Assembly: GCA_036971475.1 (NCBI GenBank)
Contig: JBAIZL010000003.1
Location: 102,209,733-102,273,732, forward strand
Direction: 5' to 3'
DNA from: Prosapia bicincta
Lineage: Eukaryota; Arthropoda; Insecta; Hemiptera; Cercopidae
DNA length: 64,000 nucleotides
Below, in pieces: positions 9,279 to 22,160 of this stretch. The position numbers and the translations under genes are program-made. Below the pieces are notes generated by a model. The model was not told the origin of the DNA, searched no databases, and saw only the letters and a program-made list of their open reading frames with translations. Within the stretch, counting starts at the first letter, position 1. Each line of letters begins with the position of its first letter.

Positions 9279-12200
9279 GACATTATTATTGTATATATAT
9301 TTTTGTCAACACATCTGAGGTAAGGGGACCGGTAGCTGAAGCTCTCTGTTTAAGGGGATCGACCAGTATGACTTTTATCTCCTACGAAGGATATGATTAA
9401 AATAGAGACCAAACCGATCTAGTAGGACAGACTAAGGAGACCACGGCATTGTGTGAGCAGAGCAGCGTATACTAAATAGAATAACCCCTGACAAAGAAAT
9501 TACAAATATTTTGTATTTAGTTGCAATTGTATATTAGATTATCATTTATAAAATAAAAAAAAAGTTTCGGCAAGAATAAATCTTTATCATCAAGAGAATA
9601 GTGAAAGTTATTGGTGAGCTCCTAACATAAAAATCAGCCATAAAAACGATAATTGTAGGCAGTAAACTTAATGAGAAGCTTTTCAGTTCATCGCGTTTTT
9701 CACTTGTTCATGTTCACGATCATTTGATGTTCAAAGTTTTTGAATGAGAAACTGAATTATAACAAAAAAAAGAAACAACAAAGAAAAGGAATACCTCAGA
9801 AGATCCTGTTAAAAAGCGTGAAAGAATAAAGAAAAAAAAAGAAGTAATACAAATTACTAAAATAGAAAACACATGGATACATATAAAGAAGAGAAGAGGT
9901 TGTGATGTTACGACCATATAAGAAGATGGAATGACGATAAGTATAAATAAAGAATCGCAGAACGGAACGCGTTGGGTAGAAGGAAAACAGGATGGCCTCG
10001 TCGTTCGAAGAGAGATGAAGTGGACGAGACAATTTCCTTAAGAGGAATATGAGAGGAAGTCTGGGGCAAGTGAGAGATGGAAATGTTTGAGTGAAAAGAG
10101 GCATTATAGGCTAAATCCGTTTCTAATTTTGTAGTATTTATACAGAGATAAATATGAACTTAATTTCATATTATTAGCTCAAATTGCTTGCATTTTTACA
10201 CAATGTCCAGAATTTATGACTAATTTCGAACCGGAGTATACGTATTTAATTTAATGTCTCATTAAATGCCAACTATGTATTAAATAATCCATTACTAAGT
10301 TTGAAATAATATCTAACACCAGAATTGACAGACAAATATGCTATAACAGCTGGAAGATATTTTGGACAAACCTCCTATCGCATGAAAAAAGTTTATTATA
10401 AAATATTAAAATGTATCTGCATTACTTTTATCGATTCTGATACAATATTACTAATTTAGGTAGGGTTAAAGCTCTATGGTAGTGGATATAGGATATCCTT
10501 AAGGCATCACGTGTGCTAGGCTGTACACTTTTAGTATACCTACTCTTTATCGGGGCCATAAAGAGATTTCTGCTAGTTAAATGCTCCAAGGACACGACAT
10601 AATGATAATATGGCATCGAGTGTGCAACCTGGAGTACATCTGATCCTCCAGAGTAAAAAAAAAGGTTTCTACCAGCTACTCAAATGGGTTTTCATTCTGG
10701 CCGTTGCTACATAATTGGCAAGAGAAGGGAGGATGAAGTATCAAACCTATTGTGTCATCTGGTTGTAACAAACTGAGAGAGATAAATCCCGGCCAACGTC
10801 CAATGAAGCGTAAAGAGGAAATGGCTACTCTTCCTCCAAGCAACCAGGAGCTGCGCCCCTTTCCAACCATGCGTATCATTCAATCATGCGTGCTTGTGAT
10901 AGGATGAAAACAAGTTGTCAAATTATATGTTAATATTTTGAAATGGAGAACAATATTATCACCGCACATGGAATATACGGAAAGGATTAAGGATTATATT
11001 GAGGATTGCGGTATCCTAGTTTAGGATATAGGAAGGGAGACTCACCTTACATCTAGTTTATAGAGAGCTGTCTATGAGCTACAACATCGCCTGTAAAGTT
11101 AGGTAGAAGTGGCATTATGATTTCTCTATAATGCTGAGAAGAGGGGATAAACGAAGCTCGAACAGCTTACGTGAAGTACATGCACTCCCAAATAAGAACA
11201 AAAAGAAGTGTTTATTTGGGGTCTTCAAAAGATGTTTTTGGAGGAAAAGAAAGTTTATTCGAGAAGTCTTCCGGGATCTTCAAAAGATATCTACAAATAA
11301 ATTGGCGCTTTCTGGTAACATGTGAACATTTATTTTGTAAAACATAACGTCATTATTGTTTATAGCTTTATGTGCAGTGGCTAGGGCAAGAAAGACAGAA
11401 GCACTTATGTCAATGTGTTCCTCAGTGAGAGGGGATGAAGACAAGGGGATCGTCCACTTAACGGGTAAACGAAATATGGCCTAGAAACATGGTGATGTAG
11501 CTGAAGAGGCGGATCTTACAATATAATTTTAAAGCTAGTATTTCAGTTATAAGAGACTAATATATGTTCTGATATATTTCTTATTCTGTATCCATTGGTA
11601 TTCGTAATTATTGATAGGTCAGCAAACTTAGTCCAACAACAACTGAAATCATAACGAAGTGGAAAGGTTCATGAGTAAAAATGTCGGCCTGAGTGAGGTT
11701 AGATTTACCGGCACTCGACAGAATGAAACAATCGATAGTCGGTTGCAATTCCGCAAGCGTCGTATCTAAACGGCTTTCTATTTAAGGCATCTAGAGTGCT
11801 TGACATGTTTTATCGTCATTGTTCCACTAAATATCACTTTGTCGTAAACTTTCCGTCCTCAGATGAAAGAACACATTCACCAATAATATTTATTTATCAG
11901 CGTTCTGATGTTATCCCTTATCTGTATGCTTTAACTTGCTTGCTTGTTTGTAAATGTTGCTACGTTTTTAACAGTGAGTGCTCACTGTTTCGGTGACAAT
12001 ATCGACATCATCAGTGACGATCGTAGTATAAGGCCATGACTGATGATGGGGACTTTGTAATCGAATATAATCTGTTTACTTGATATGTAACTATTGAGAA
12101 TTAAGTCTATTTTGATTAAGTATTTACTCTCGATCAATAAAGTTATTTATTTTTAAAAACGCAAAATTATTATTGACACGTTGCTTCGAGCAACGTATTT

Positions 12201-13010
12201 ATAAAGTATAAATAGTAATAACTTATAGTATAACTTATAAAGTATATTTTTTTCAAAAGTTCACATTTAGTTATATCATTGTCTGAAGTACGTCGAAAAC
12301 GTAGTGGTTAATTCTACTTATGAGAGGCTTTTGCCATTAGCGGTTGGAAAAAAACTAAGACTTAGGTGGAATCTTGAGCTTGATACAAGCTTACTCGCAA
12401 GCTATATGAGGTATTTCTGGAAGATGAGGACTTCCAGAAAGTTCTTTCTCAACCCAATGTTTAAGTCTTCTCTTATCACAGCTTTCGAGTGTTAGAGGCT
12501 ATGCACAGTTTTTCATTTCAAATCTCTAAAGTTTCACTTTTAAATTTGTCAGATACGGAATCGACACCTACACTAAGGGCGAGTTTTGCTTCTCGGTGGC
12601 CTTACCATGTAGAGTCTTTACATAAAATCCATCCGTTTATGGGTGTCTTCGTATCTTATTGAAAGCGTGATCATGCAATTCGTCTGTCTTCTTACCTGAC
12701 AGCCTCATATGTTCCTCATTAGACGTCTATCTCGTCGCCTCAGACGTAACAAAGGGTTTACTAGCTACTTGCCTTTTTAATTTCTAACTAGTAAGCATAG
12801 GTAGGCCCTACTAATACTGTAATAACATAACAAGGAACACAAACTGACAATCAATAATTCATTTGTCAAACGCTTTGGAATGAAAAGGTCATTATAAATT
12901 GTACGTAACAAAATTGAGCATTTTAAATCATGATTTAATTAATTAATTATATTATTAAAATGTTAGATATAAAAAATTACATATAGTTGTGAGTTATTGT
13001 TATACCAATA
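9279..13010. other. Unique non-coding DNA
   Basis: No gene is supported. Minus-strand frames of 65-102 codons at 9720-10104 are Phe/Ser/Leu-rich and come from a purine-rich plus strand (long A/G runs at about 9735-10100). Frames at 10428-10879, 11131-11325, 11796-11996 and 12304-12495 are 62-67 codons, with no domain or signal recognised. An 11-base word CTTCAAAAGAT occurs twice, near 11,224 and 11,280. A decayed CTGATGA-type motif near 11,983-12,048 is listed separately. No tRNA or tandem array seen. Confidence 0.55.
11983..12048. other. Inverted pair of CTGATGATG motifs with GAAACAGTG partner
   Basis: CATCATCAGT at 12006-12015 is the reverse complement of ACTGATGATG at 12039-12048 (10-bp arms, 23-bp spacer). 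On the minus strand CACTGATGATG is followed about 15 bases later by CGAAACAGTG (11983-11992), so CTGATGA and GAAA boxes occur in hammerhead order with flanks CACTG/CAGTG complementary. Helix II between them does not pair well. It looks like a decayed relative of the foldback at 8941-9278. Confidence that it is functional is low. Confidence 0.35.
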
Positions 13011-16000
13011 ATATTTTATAATTAACTGGACATTATCAATGGTTTATATATGTTTGTTATTATATATCTATATTTTATAATTAACTGGACATTATCAATT
13101 GTTTATATATGTTTGTTATTATATATCTATATTTTATAATTAACTGGACATTATCAATTGTTTATATATGTTTGTTATTATATATCTATATTTTATAATT
13201 AACTGGACATTATCAATTGTTTATATATGTTTGTTATTATATATCTATATTTTATAATTAACTGGACATTATCAATTGTTTATATATGTTTGTTATTATA
13301 TATCTATATTTTATAATTAACTGGACATTATCAATTGTTTATATATGTTTGTTATTATATATCTATATTTTATAATTAACTGGACATTATCAATTGTTTA
13401 TATATGTTTGTTATTATATATCTATATTTTATAATTAACTGGACATTATCAATTGTTTATATATGTTTGTTATTATATATCTATATTTTATAATTAACTG
13501 GACATTATCAATTGTTTATATATGTTTGTTATTATATATCTATATTTTATAATTAACTGGACATTATCAATTGTTTATATATGTTTGTTATTATATATCT
13601 ATATTTTATAATTAACTGGACATTATCAATTGTTTATATATGTTTGTTATTATATATCTATATTTTATAATTAACTGGACATTATCAATTGTTTATATAT
13701 GTTTGTTATTATATATCTATATTTTATAATTAACTGGACATTATCAATTGTTTATATATGTTTGTTATTATATATCTATATTTTATAATTAACTGGACAT
13801 TATCAATTGTTTATATTTGTTTGTTATTATATATCTATATTTTATAATTAACTGGACATTATCAATTGTTTATATATGTTTGTTATTATATATCTATATT
13901 TTATAATTAACTGGACATTATCAATTGTTTATATATGTTTGTTATTATATATCTATATTTTATAATTAACTGGACATTATCAATTGTTTATATATGTTTG
14001 TTATTATATATCTATATTTTATAATTAACTGGACATTATCAATTGTTTATATATGTTTGTTATTATATATCTATAGTTTATAATTAACTGGACATTATCA
14101 ATTGTTTATATATGTTTGTTATTATATATCTATATTTTATAGTTAAATGGACATTATCAATTGTTTATATATGTTTGTTATTATATATCTATATTTTATA
14201 ATTAACTGGACATTATCAATTGTTTATATATGTTTGTTATTATATATCTATAGTTTATAATTAACTGGACATTATCAATTGTTTATATATGTTTGTTATT
14301 ATATATCTATATTTTATAATTAACTGGACATTATCAATTGTTTATATATGTTTGTTATTATATATCTATAGTTTATAATTAACTGGACATTATCAATTGT
14401 TTATATATGTTTGTTATTATATATCTATAGTTTATAATTAACTGGACATTATCAATTGTTTATATATGTTTGTTATTATATATCTATAGTTTATAATTAA
14501 CTGGACATTATCAATTGTTTATATATGTTTGTTATTATATATCTATATTTTATAATTAACTAGACATTATCAATTGTTTATATATATTTGTTATTATATA
14601 TCTATATTTTATAATTAACTGGACATTATCAATTGTTTATATATGTTTGTTATTATATATCTATAGTTTATAATTAACTGGATATTATCAATTGTTTATA
14701 TATGTTTGTTATTATATATCTATATTTTATAGTTAAATGGACATTATCAATTGTTTATATATGTTTGTTATTATATATCTATATTTTATAATTAACTGGA
14801 CATTATCAATTGTTTATATATGTTTGTTATTATATATCTATATTTTATAGTTAAATGGACATTATCAATTGTTTATATATGTTTGTTATTATATATCTAT
14901 ATTTTATAGTTAAATGGACATTATCAATTGTTTATATATGTTTGTTGTTATATATCTATATTTTATAGTTAAATGGACATTATCAATTGTTTATATACGT
15001 TTGTTATTATATATCTATATTTTATAATTAACTGGACATTATCAATTGTTTATATATGTTTGTTATTATATATCTATATTTTATAATTAACTGGACATTA
15101 TCAATTGTTTATATATGTTTGTTATTATATATCTATATTTTATAATTAACTGGACATTATCAATTGTTTATATATGTTTGTTATTATATATCTATATTTT
15201 ATAATTAACTGGACATTATCAATTGTTTATATATGTTTGTTATTATATATCTATATTTTATAATTAACTGGACATTATCAATTGTTTATATATGTTTGTT
15301 ATTATATATCTATATTTTATAATTAACTGGACATTATCAATTGTTTATATATGTTTGTTATTATATATCTATATTTTATAATTAACTGGACATTATCAAT
15401 TGTTTATATATGTTTGTTATTGTATATCTATATTTTATAATTAACTGGACATTATCAATTGTTTATATATGTTTGTTATTATATATCTATATTTTATAAT
15501 TAACTGGACATTATCAATTGTTTATATATGTTTGTTATTATATATCTATATTTTATAATTAACTGGACATTATCAATTGTTTATATATGTTTGTTATTAT
15601 ATATCTATATTTTATAATTAACTGGACATTATCAATTGTTTATATATGTTTGTTATTATATATCTATATTTTATAATTAACTGGACATTATCAATTGTTT
15701 ATATATGTTTGTTATTATATATCTATATTTTATAATTAACTGGACATTATCAATTGTTTATATATGTTTGTTATTATATTTCTATATTTTATAATTAACT
15801 GGACATTATCAATTGTTTATATATGTTTGTTATTATATATCTATATTTTATAATTAACTGGACATTATCAATTGTTTATATATGTTTGTTATTATATATC
15901 TATATTTTATAATTAACTGGACATTATCAATTGTTTATATATGTTCGTTATTATATATCTATATTTTATAATTAACTGGACATTATCAATTGTTTATATA

Positions 16001-19000
16001 TGTTTGTTATTATATATCTATATTTTATAATTAACTGGACATTATCAATTGTTTATATATGTTTGTTATTATATATCTATATTTTATAATTAACTGGACA
16101 TTATCAATTGTTTATATATGTTTGTTATTATATATCTATAGTTTATAATTAACTGGACATTATCAATTGTTTATATATGTTTGTTATTATATATCTATAT
16201 TTTATAGTTAAATGGACATTATCAATTGTTTATATATGTTTGTTGTTATATATCTATATTTTATAATTAACTGGACATTATCAATTGTTTATATATGTTT
16301 GTTGTTATATATCTATATTTTATAATTAACTGGACATTATCAATTGTTTATATATGTTTGTTATTATATATCTATATTTTATAATTAACTGGACATTATC
16401 AATTGTTTATATATGTTTGTTATTATATATCTATATTTTATAATTAACTGGACATTATCAATTGTTTATATATGTTTGTTATTATATATCTATAGTTTAT
16501 AATTAACTGGATATTATCAATTGTTTATATATGTCTGTTATTATATATCTATATTTTATAATTAACTGGATATTATTAATTGTTTATATATGTCTGTTAA
16601 TATATCTATATTTTATAATTAACTGGACATTATCAATTGTTTATATATGTTTGTTATTATATATCTATATTTTATAATTAACTGGACATTATCAATTGTT
16701 TATATATGTTTGTTATTATATATCTATATTTTATAATTAACTGGACATTATCAATTGTTTATATATGTTTGTTATTATATATCTATATTTTATAATTAAC
16801 TGGACATTATCAATTGTTTATATATGTTTGTTATTATATATCTATATTTTATAATTAACTGGACATTATCAATTGTTTATATATGTTTGTTTTTATATAT
16901 CTATAGTTTATAATTAACTGGATATTATCAATTGTTTATATATGTTTGTTATTATATATCTATATTTTATAATTAACTGGACATTATCAATTGTTTATAT
17001 ATGTTTGTTATTATATATCTATATTTTATAATTAACTGGACATTATCAATTGTTTATATATGTTTGTTATTATATATCTATATTTTATAATTAACTGGAC
17101 ATTATCAATTGTTTATATATGTTTGTTATTATATATCTATAGTTTATAATTAACTGGATTTTATCAATTGTTTATATATGTTTGTTATTATATATCTATA
17201 TTTTATAGTTAAATGGACATTATCAATTGTTTATATATGTTTGTTGTTATATATCTATATTTTATAATTAACTGGACATTATCAATTGTTTATATATGTT
17301 TGTTATTATATATCTATATTTTATAATTAACTGGACATTATCAATTGTTTATATATGTTTGTTATTATATATCTATAGTTTATAATTAACTGGACATTAT
17401 CAATTGTTTATATATGTTTGTTATTATATATCTATATTTTATAATTAACTGGACATTATCAATTGTTTATATATGTTTGTTATTATATATCTATAGTTTA
17501 TAATTACCTGGACATTATCAATTGTTTATATATGTTCGTTATTATATATCTATATTTTATAATTAACTGGACATTATCAATTGTTTATATATGTTCGTTA
17601 TTATATATCTATATTTTATAATTAACTGGACATTATCAATTGTTTATATATGTTTGTTATTATATATCTATATTTTATAATTAACTGGACATTATCAATT
17701 GTTTATATATGTTTGTTATTATATATCTATATTTTATAATTAACTGGACATTATCAATTGTTTATATATGTTTGTTATTATATATCTATATTTATAATTA
17801 ACTGGACATTATCAATTGTTTATATATGTTTGTTATTATATATCTATATTTTATAATTAACTGGACATTATCAATTGTTTATATATGTTTGTTATTATAT
17901 ATCTATAGTTTATAATTAACTGGATATTATCAATTGTTTATATATGTTTGTTATTATATATCTATATTTTATAGTTAAATGGACATTATCAATTGTTTAT
18001 ATATGTTTGGTGTTATATATCTATATTTTATAATTAACTGGACATTATCAATTGTTTATATATGTTTGTTATTATATATCTATATTTTATAATTAACTGG
18101 ACATTATTAATTGTTTATATATGTTTGTTATTATATATCTATATTTTATAATTAACTGGACATTATCAATTGTTTATATATGTTTGTTATTATATATCTA
18201 TATTTTATAATTAACTGGACATTATCAATTGTTTATATATGTTTGTTATTATATATCTATATTTGATAATTAACTGGACATTATCAATTGTTTATATATG
18301 TTTGTTATTATATATCTATATTTTATAATTAACTGGACATTATCAATTGTTTATATATGTTTGTTATTATATATCTATATTTTATAATTAACTGGACATT
18401 ATCAATTGTTTATATATGTTTGTTATTATATATCTATATTTTATAATTAACTGGACATTATCAATTGTTTATATATGTTTGTTATTATATATCTATATTT
18501 TATAATTAACTGGACATTATCAATTGTTTATATATGTTTGTTATTATATATCTATATTTTATAATTAACTGGACATTATCAATTGTTTATATATGTTTGT
18601 TATTATATATCTATATTTTATAATTAACTGGACATTATCAATTGTTTATATATGTTTGTTATTATATATCTATAGTTTATAATTAACTGGACATTATCAA
18701 TTGTTTATATATGTTTGTTATTATATATCTATATTTTATAATTAACTGGACATTATCAATTGTTTATATATGTTTGTTATTATATATCTATAGTTTATAA
18801 TTAACTGGACATTATCAATTGTTTATATATGTTTGTTATTATATATCTATATTTTATAATTAACTGGACATTATCAACTGTTTATATATGTTTTTTATTA
18901 TATATCTATAGTTTATAATTAACTATATATTATCAATTGTTTATATATGTTTGTTATTATATATCTATATTTTATAATTAACTGGACATTATCAATTGTT

Positions 19001-19328
19001 TATATATGTTTGTTATTATATATCTATATTTTATAATTAACTGGACATTATCAATTGTTTATATATGTTTGTTATTAGATATCTATAGTTTATAATTAAC
19101 TGGACATTATCAAATGTTTATATATGTTTGTTATTATATATCTATATTTTATAATTAACTGGATATTATCAATTGTTTATATATGTTTGTTATTATATAT
19201 CTATAGTTTATAATTAACTGGATATTATCAAATGTTTATATATGTTTTTTATTATATATCTATAGTTTATAATTAACTGGATATTATCAATTGTTTATAT
19301 ATGTTTGTTATTATATATCTATATTTTT
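13011..19328. repeat. 59-bp AT-rich satellite, about 107 copies
   Basis: The monomer is 59 bp with only nine G/C bases (about 85% AT). Key words in order are ATTTTATAATTAACTGGAC, ATTATCAATTG, TTTATATATGTTTG and TTATTATATATCTAT. The interior is nearly uniform. Recurrent variants are ATAGTTTATAATT, AGTTAAATGG, GGATATTATC and TTGTTGTTA. Rare length variants occur: one unit two bases short near 16,590 and one a base short near 17,790. The ordered set ATAGTTTATAATT, then AGTTAAATGG, then a TTG(T/G)TGTTA-type unit recurs at 16138, 17139 and 17905. The spacings are 17 and 13 monomers once the short units are allowed for, which shows block duplication. Right-hand units (18,880-19,330) are more degraded. 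No long frame is open. Confidence 0.98.
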
Positions 19329-21045
19329 CCAAGTGTTTTAAATTTGAGCACTTCTATACAAAATTCTATAGATAATTATAATTTCTGTAAAAAAACCTCT
19401 GGTCCTCTACTTCTGTACTTTCAAATTCCGTAAAGAAGCTTTTCGTGTATTAAGGGAAATTTTATCCCAGAGCATCTGAGCATAGTTATGAGCCAACAGT
19501 TTATGAATAGAAGATGTTCCTCTATTATATGTGTAAGTGTTGGTTACATATGTCAGTCTAGAACACGGCGACACACAAGCGAAGTTCCTCTAATTACGGA
19601 TACAGGAAAATATCCGCTAAAATTACATTTAAAATCAATCGGTTTGCCTTTAGAAGCCGACAGACACAGCGTGTTGCGGCCGCTTCTCTCTGACACGTTG
19701 ATTACTGGTTTCAAACCGACTAAAACATTGAGTCTAATGAAATAAGCTGCGTACACGACATTAGCATAACCTGAACAAGTTCCAGATGTTGCCGCTGTTA
19801 ATGCGATGAAATTGATATAACGCTGCTGCTTTAAGAGTAACAACCCGACATGGGGATGATTGGTTGGAGTTTATGCTTAATTAAATGTCATGAAATGAAG
19901 AAACCTTTTTAGGAAAAGGAAAAAATCGATTTAAAAAAAATGGTATCAAGTTAAGATGTGTGTTTTTTTAACGTGAATATCTTCTATTAATTGAAAAATG
20001 GAACTTATAAATCAAGGACGATTTGGAACTGAAATTTCTAAATTGGGTGTTTTTAGGGGAGTTCTTAACGATATTTTAGCCTGGGAGATATTATAAAATG
20101 GTATTAATAGGGTAAGCTTGTATATTTCTATGGGTCTTATGATATTTGTGGACCATATGGTTATATTGGTGAAGTTAAGATGTTCTCGCCCCCCCCCACA
20201 CACACCCACACACACTCTGACACAACACACACACACAAACATCGTACAAAATAAAGTGAATGAAGATTACTGCGGTTTACTATGGATCTTGATTTTATCT
20301 CCTATTTGAAGGAATCCTACCTAAACATTCGTCATAATGTTGATAAAACAGAAGTATTAATGGGTTCATTGTTATTTTGTAAGATGCAAGGGAAAGTAGA
20401 CATTTGTCTTGATACGTTGGGTGAACCATCCACCTTCAATAGAACAGCAAAGACGTTCAATAGACAAATGTCACCACAGAGACAGTCTGAAGACAAGTCG
20501 GTGGCTGGGTGAAGATGAAGCAAATAACAATAAAGAGGAGCTAAAATGTAGATTAAGCCTGGTATAGCAAATAATCAAGATAGGAACATTCTGCGATCGT
20601 TACTATTGATAAAAAATTACTTTCTTTAAACTTCGGTTTATTATAATAAACACACTTAGTGGTGACAATGACTCTATTGTTATTAGAAATTGTCGTTTCT
20701 TTTATATGCGACAATAGATGAAATGATCGTTTGCCTTAAAAACGGGAAATACAATACAACATTTTATGAAATTCCAATAATTACTTTACTTTTTAATCAA
20801 TACATTACTGTGCATGGTTTTAAATAGCTACACTTTTATAATTATAAGGGTGCCATTACAGTTGTCATTAAAGACTCTACCGTCTTAATTAGTTATAGAT
20901 TTTAGTTGAAATTATTCTCATTTTGGAATAAACGTATTGTGGGGGAGAAAAAAGCAAGGCATCATGAGTTTTTAATTTCGCTTTTTTTTCTCTGTCATCT
21001 CATCTAGCATTGACCAGATTGAAGAGGTATTGCTTGTATACGGTC
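19329..21045. other. Unique DNA with a GC-richer island
   Basis: 19,480-19,870 is less AT-rich than its surroundings, includes a NotI-type GCGGCCGC near 19,678, and is open on both strands (85 codons plus at 19488-19745, 96 codons minus at 19553-19843). Neither protein is recognisable, and mutual openness argues for composition or non-coding constraint rather than a gene. 20,189-20,240 is a microsatellite listed separately. Frames of 63-76 codons at 20012-20523 overlap each other on opposite strands and are not supported. Confidence 0.5.
20189..20240. repeat. Poly-C plus (CA)n microsatellite
   Basis: A run of nine C is followed by imperfect CA repeats (CACACACCCACACACA, then CTGACACAA and a second CA run). 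Length polymorphism is expected. It also creates a Val/Cys-rich spurious minus frame. Confidence 0.9.
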
Positions 21046-21435
21046 AAGTTGAGGCAAGCCAGGTAGCTTGGGGATTAGGACCAGGCTGGGCTATGAATGG
21101 GCTGGGGCAGGCCGGCGTGAACATCCAATTAGTGACGCATCGCCAATTACTCCACTTAAAAAATTGGCTGTTTGTATCACGCCGACTTTACGTAATATTA
21201 CCTACACCGAAGGAAAGTTACAGGTTAAAGTCGGCCGATTAACCTGATGGTTTGTTTAATAATAATTAAGACAACCATATCAACGTTTTCCCCATATATT
21301 GTATATTTATTAGATTAAGGTTTCAAGTGGAGTAATCGGCAATGTCACTAATGCAATGTTCTCGCCGGGCTGTCCTAGCCTATTCATAGGCTCAGGCCGG
21401 TCCTAATCCCCAAGCTACCTGCCTTGCCTCAACTT
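21046..21435. mobile_element. Imperfect foldback element (about 112-bp arms)
   Basis: 21046-21157 (AAGTTGAGGCAAG ... GTAGCTTGGGGATTAGGACC ... TTACTCCACTT) matches the reverse complement of 21325-21435, with substitutions and a few one- or two-base indels. The 167-bp centre contains a second nested inverted repeat, GCCGACTTTA at 21181-21190 against TAAAGTCGGC at 21226-21235. The arms are much more GC-rich than the flanks, as expected of an insertion. A 70-codon plus frame (21030-21242) crosses it with no recognisable domain. It is best described as a MITE or foldback of unknown superfamily; target-site duplication not identified. Confidence 0.7.
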
Positions 21436-21865
21436 AACCTGAGATGCCCTAAATTAAATCTGAAGTATCCATCCCGGTAGATATAAAGCCAAGACACAAA
21501 TAATAAACTGCTGTAAATAAGTTTCCAGACACAGTATATCACAGGAGCGAGAAAAGGAAGCTCCGTCTAACAACCCAAGGTCCCGGTGGCTTTAGGTTGT
21601 TTCTTGACGCTACAATCTCACAACTTCTTTGACAAGGAAAGAAGTTATCGTTAAATTTTCCTCTTCGTTGCCGCAAGAACAAATGTCACGGACATAATGT
21701 TTTTCCGTCGTTGTAAAGCTGTTTCAAAAACAGGTTTCATATGAGTCCTTCACTCCTGTCCGAGACGTTGAAATTAGTTGTATGATGTGTTGTGAAGTGG
21801 CTGTGATTGACATCGTGCAGTCATTCCTCAAACCGATATCGCGTGTGATTTTAATATCATAAATA
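21436..21865. other. Unique spacer, nothing recognised
   Basis: Moderate-GC sequence between the foldback and the 69-bp repeat. No open frame of note, no tandem structure and no RNA signature were seen. Confidence 0.5.
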
Positions 21866-22160
21866 TGAAAATAAAACGAAATGTAAAGAAAGAATGCGAT
21901 AAAAAATACAAAAAGAACAGTGGATAAAATGAAATAAAAATAAAACGAAATGTAACGAAAGAATGCGATAAAAATACCAAAAGAATACTGAATTAAAATG
22001 AAATAAAAATAAAATGAGATGTAACGAAAGAATGCGATAAAAATACAAGAAGAACATTGGGTTAAAATAAAATAAAAATAAAACGAAATGTAACGAAAGA
22101 ATGCGATAACAATACAAGAAGAACACTGGATTAAAATGAAATAAAAATAAAACGAAATGT
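21866..22160. repeat. 69-bp tandem repeat, about 4.3 copies
   Basis: The anchor ATAAAA-CGAA (ATAAAATGAG in the third copy) falls at 21871, 21940, 22009, 22078 and 22147, always 69 bp apart. The copies are A-rich and share GAATGCGATAA and a variable AAGAACACTGGATT segment. Because 69 is divisible by three, the minus strand keeps a 23-residue Phe/Leu/Tyr periodic frame of 89 codons (21857-22126), which is a composition artefact. Confidence 0.93.

Noticed and set aside
9720..10104. Phe/Ser-rich minus-strand frames as small membrane proteins
   Set aside because: They mirror an A/G-rich plus strand, overlap each other in different frames and show no start context or domain.
21857..22126. 89-codon hydrophobic minus-strand frame as a membrane protein
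   Set aside because: A 69-bp tandem repeat (divisible by three) in A-rich DNA generates a 23-residue Phe/Leu/Tyr cycle. No flanking gene structure exists.
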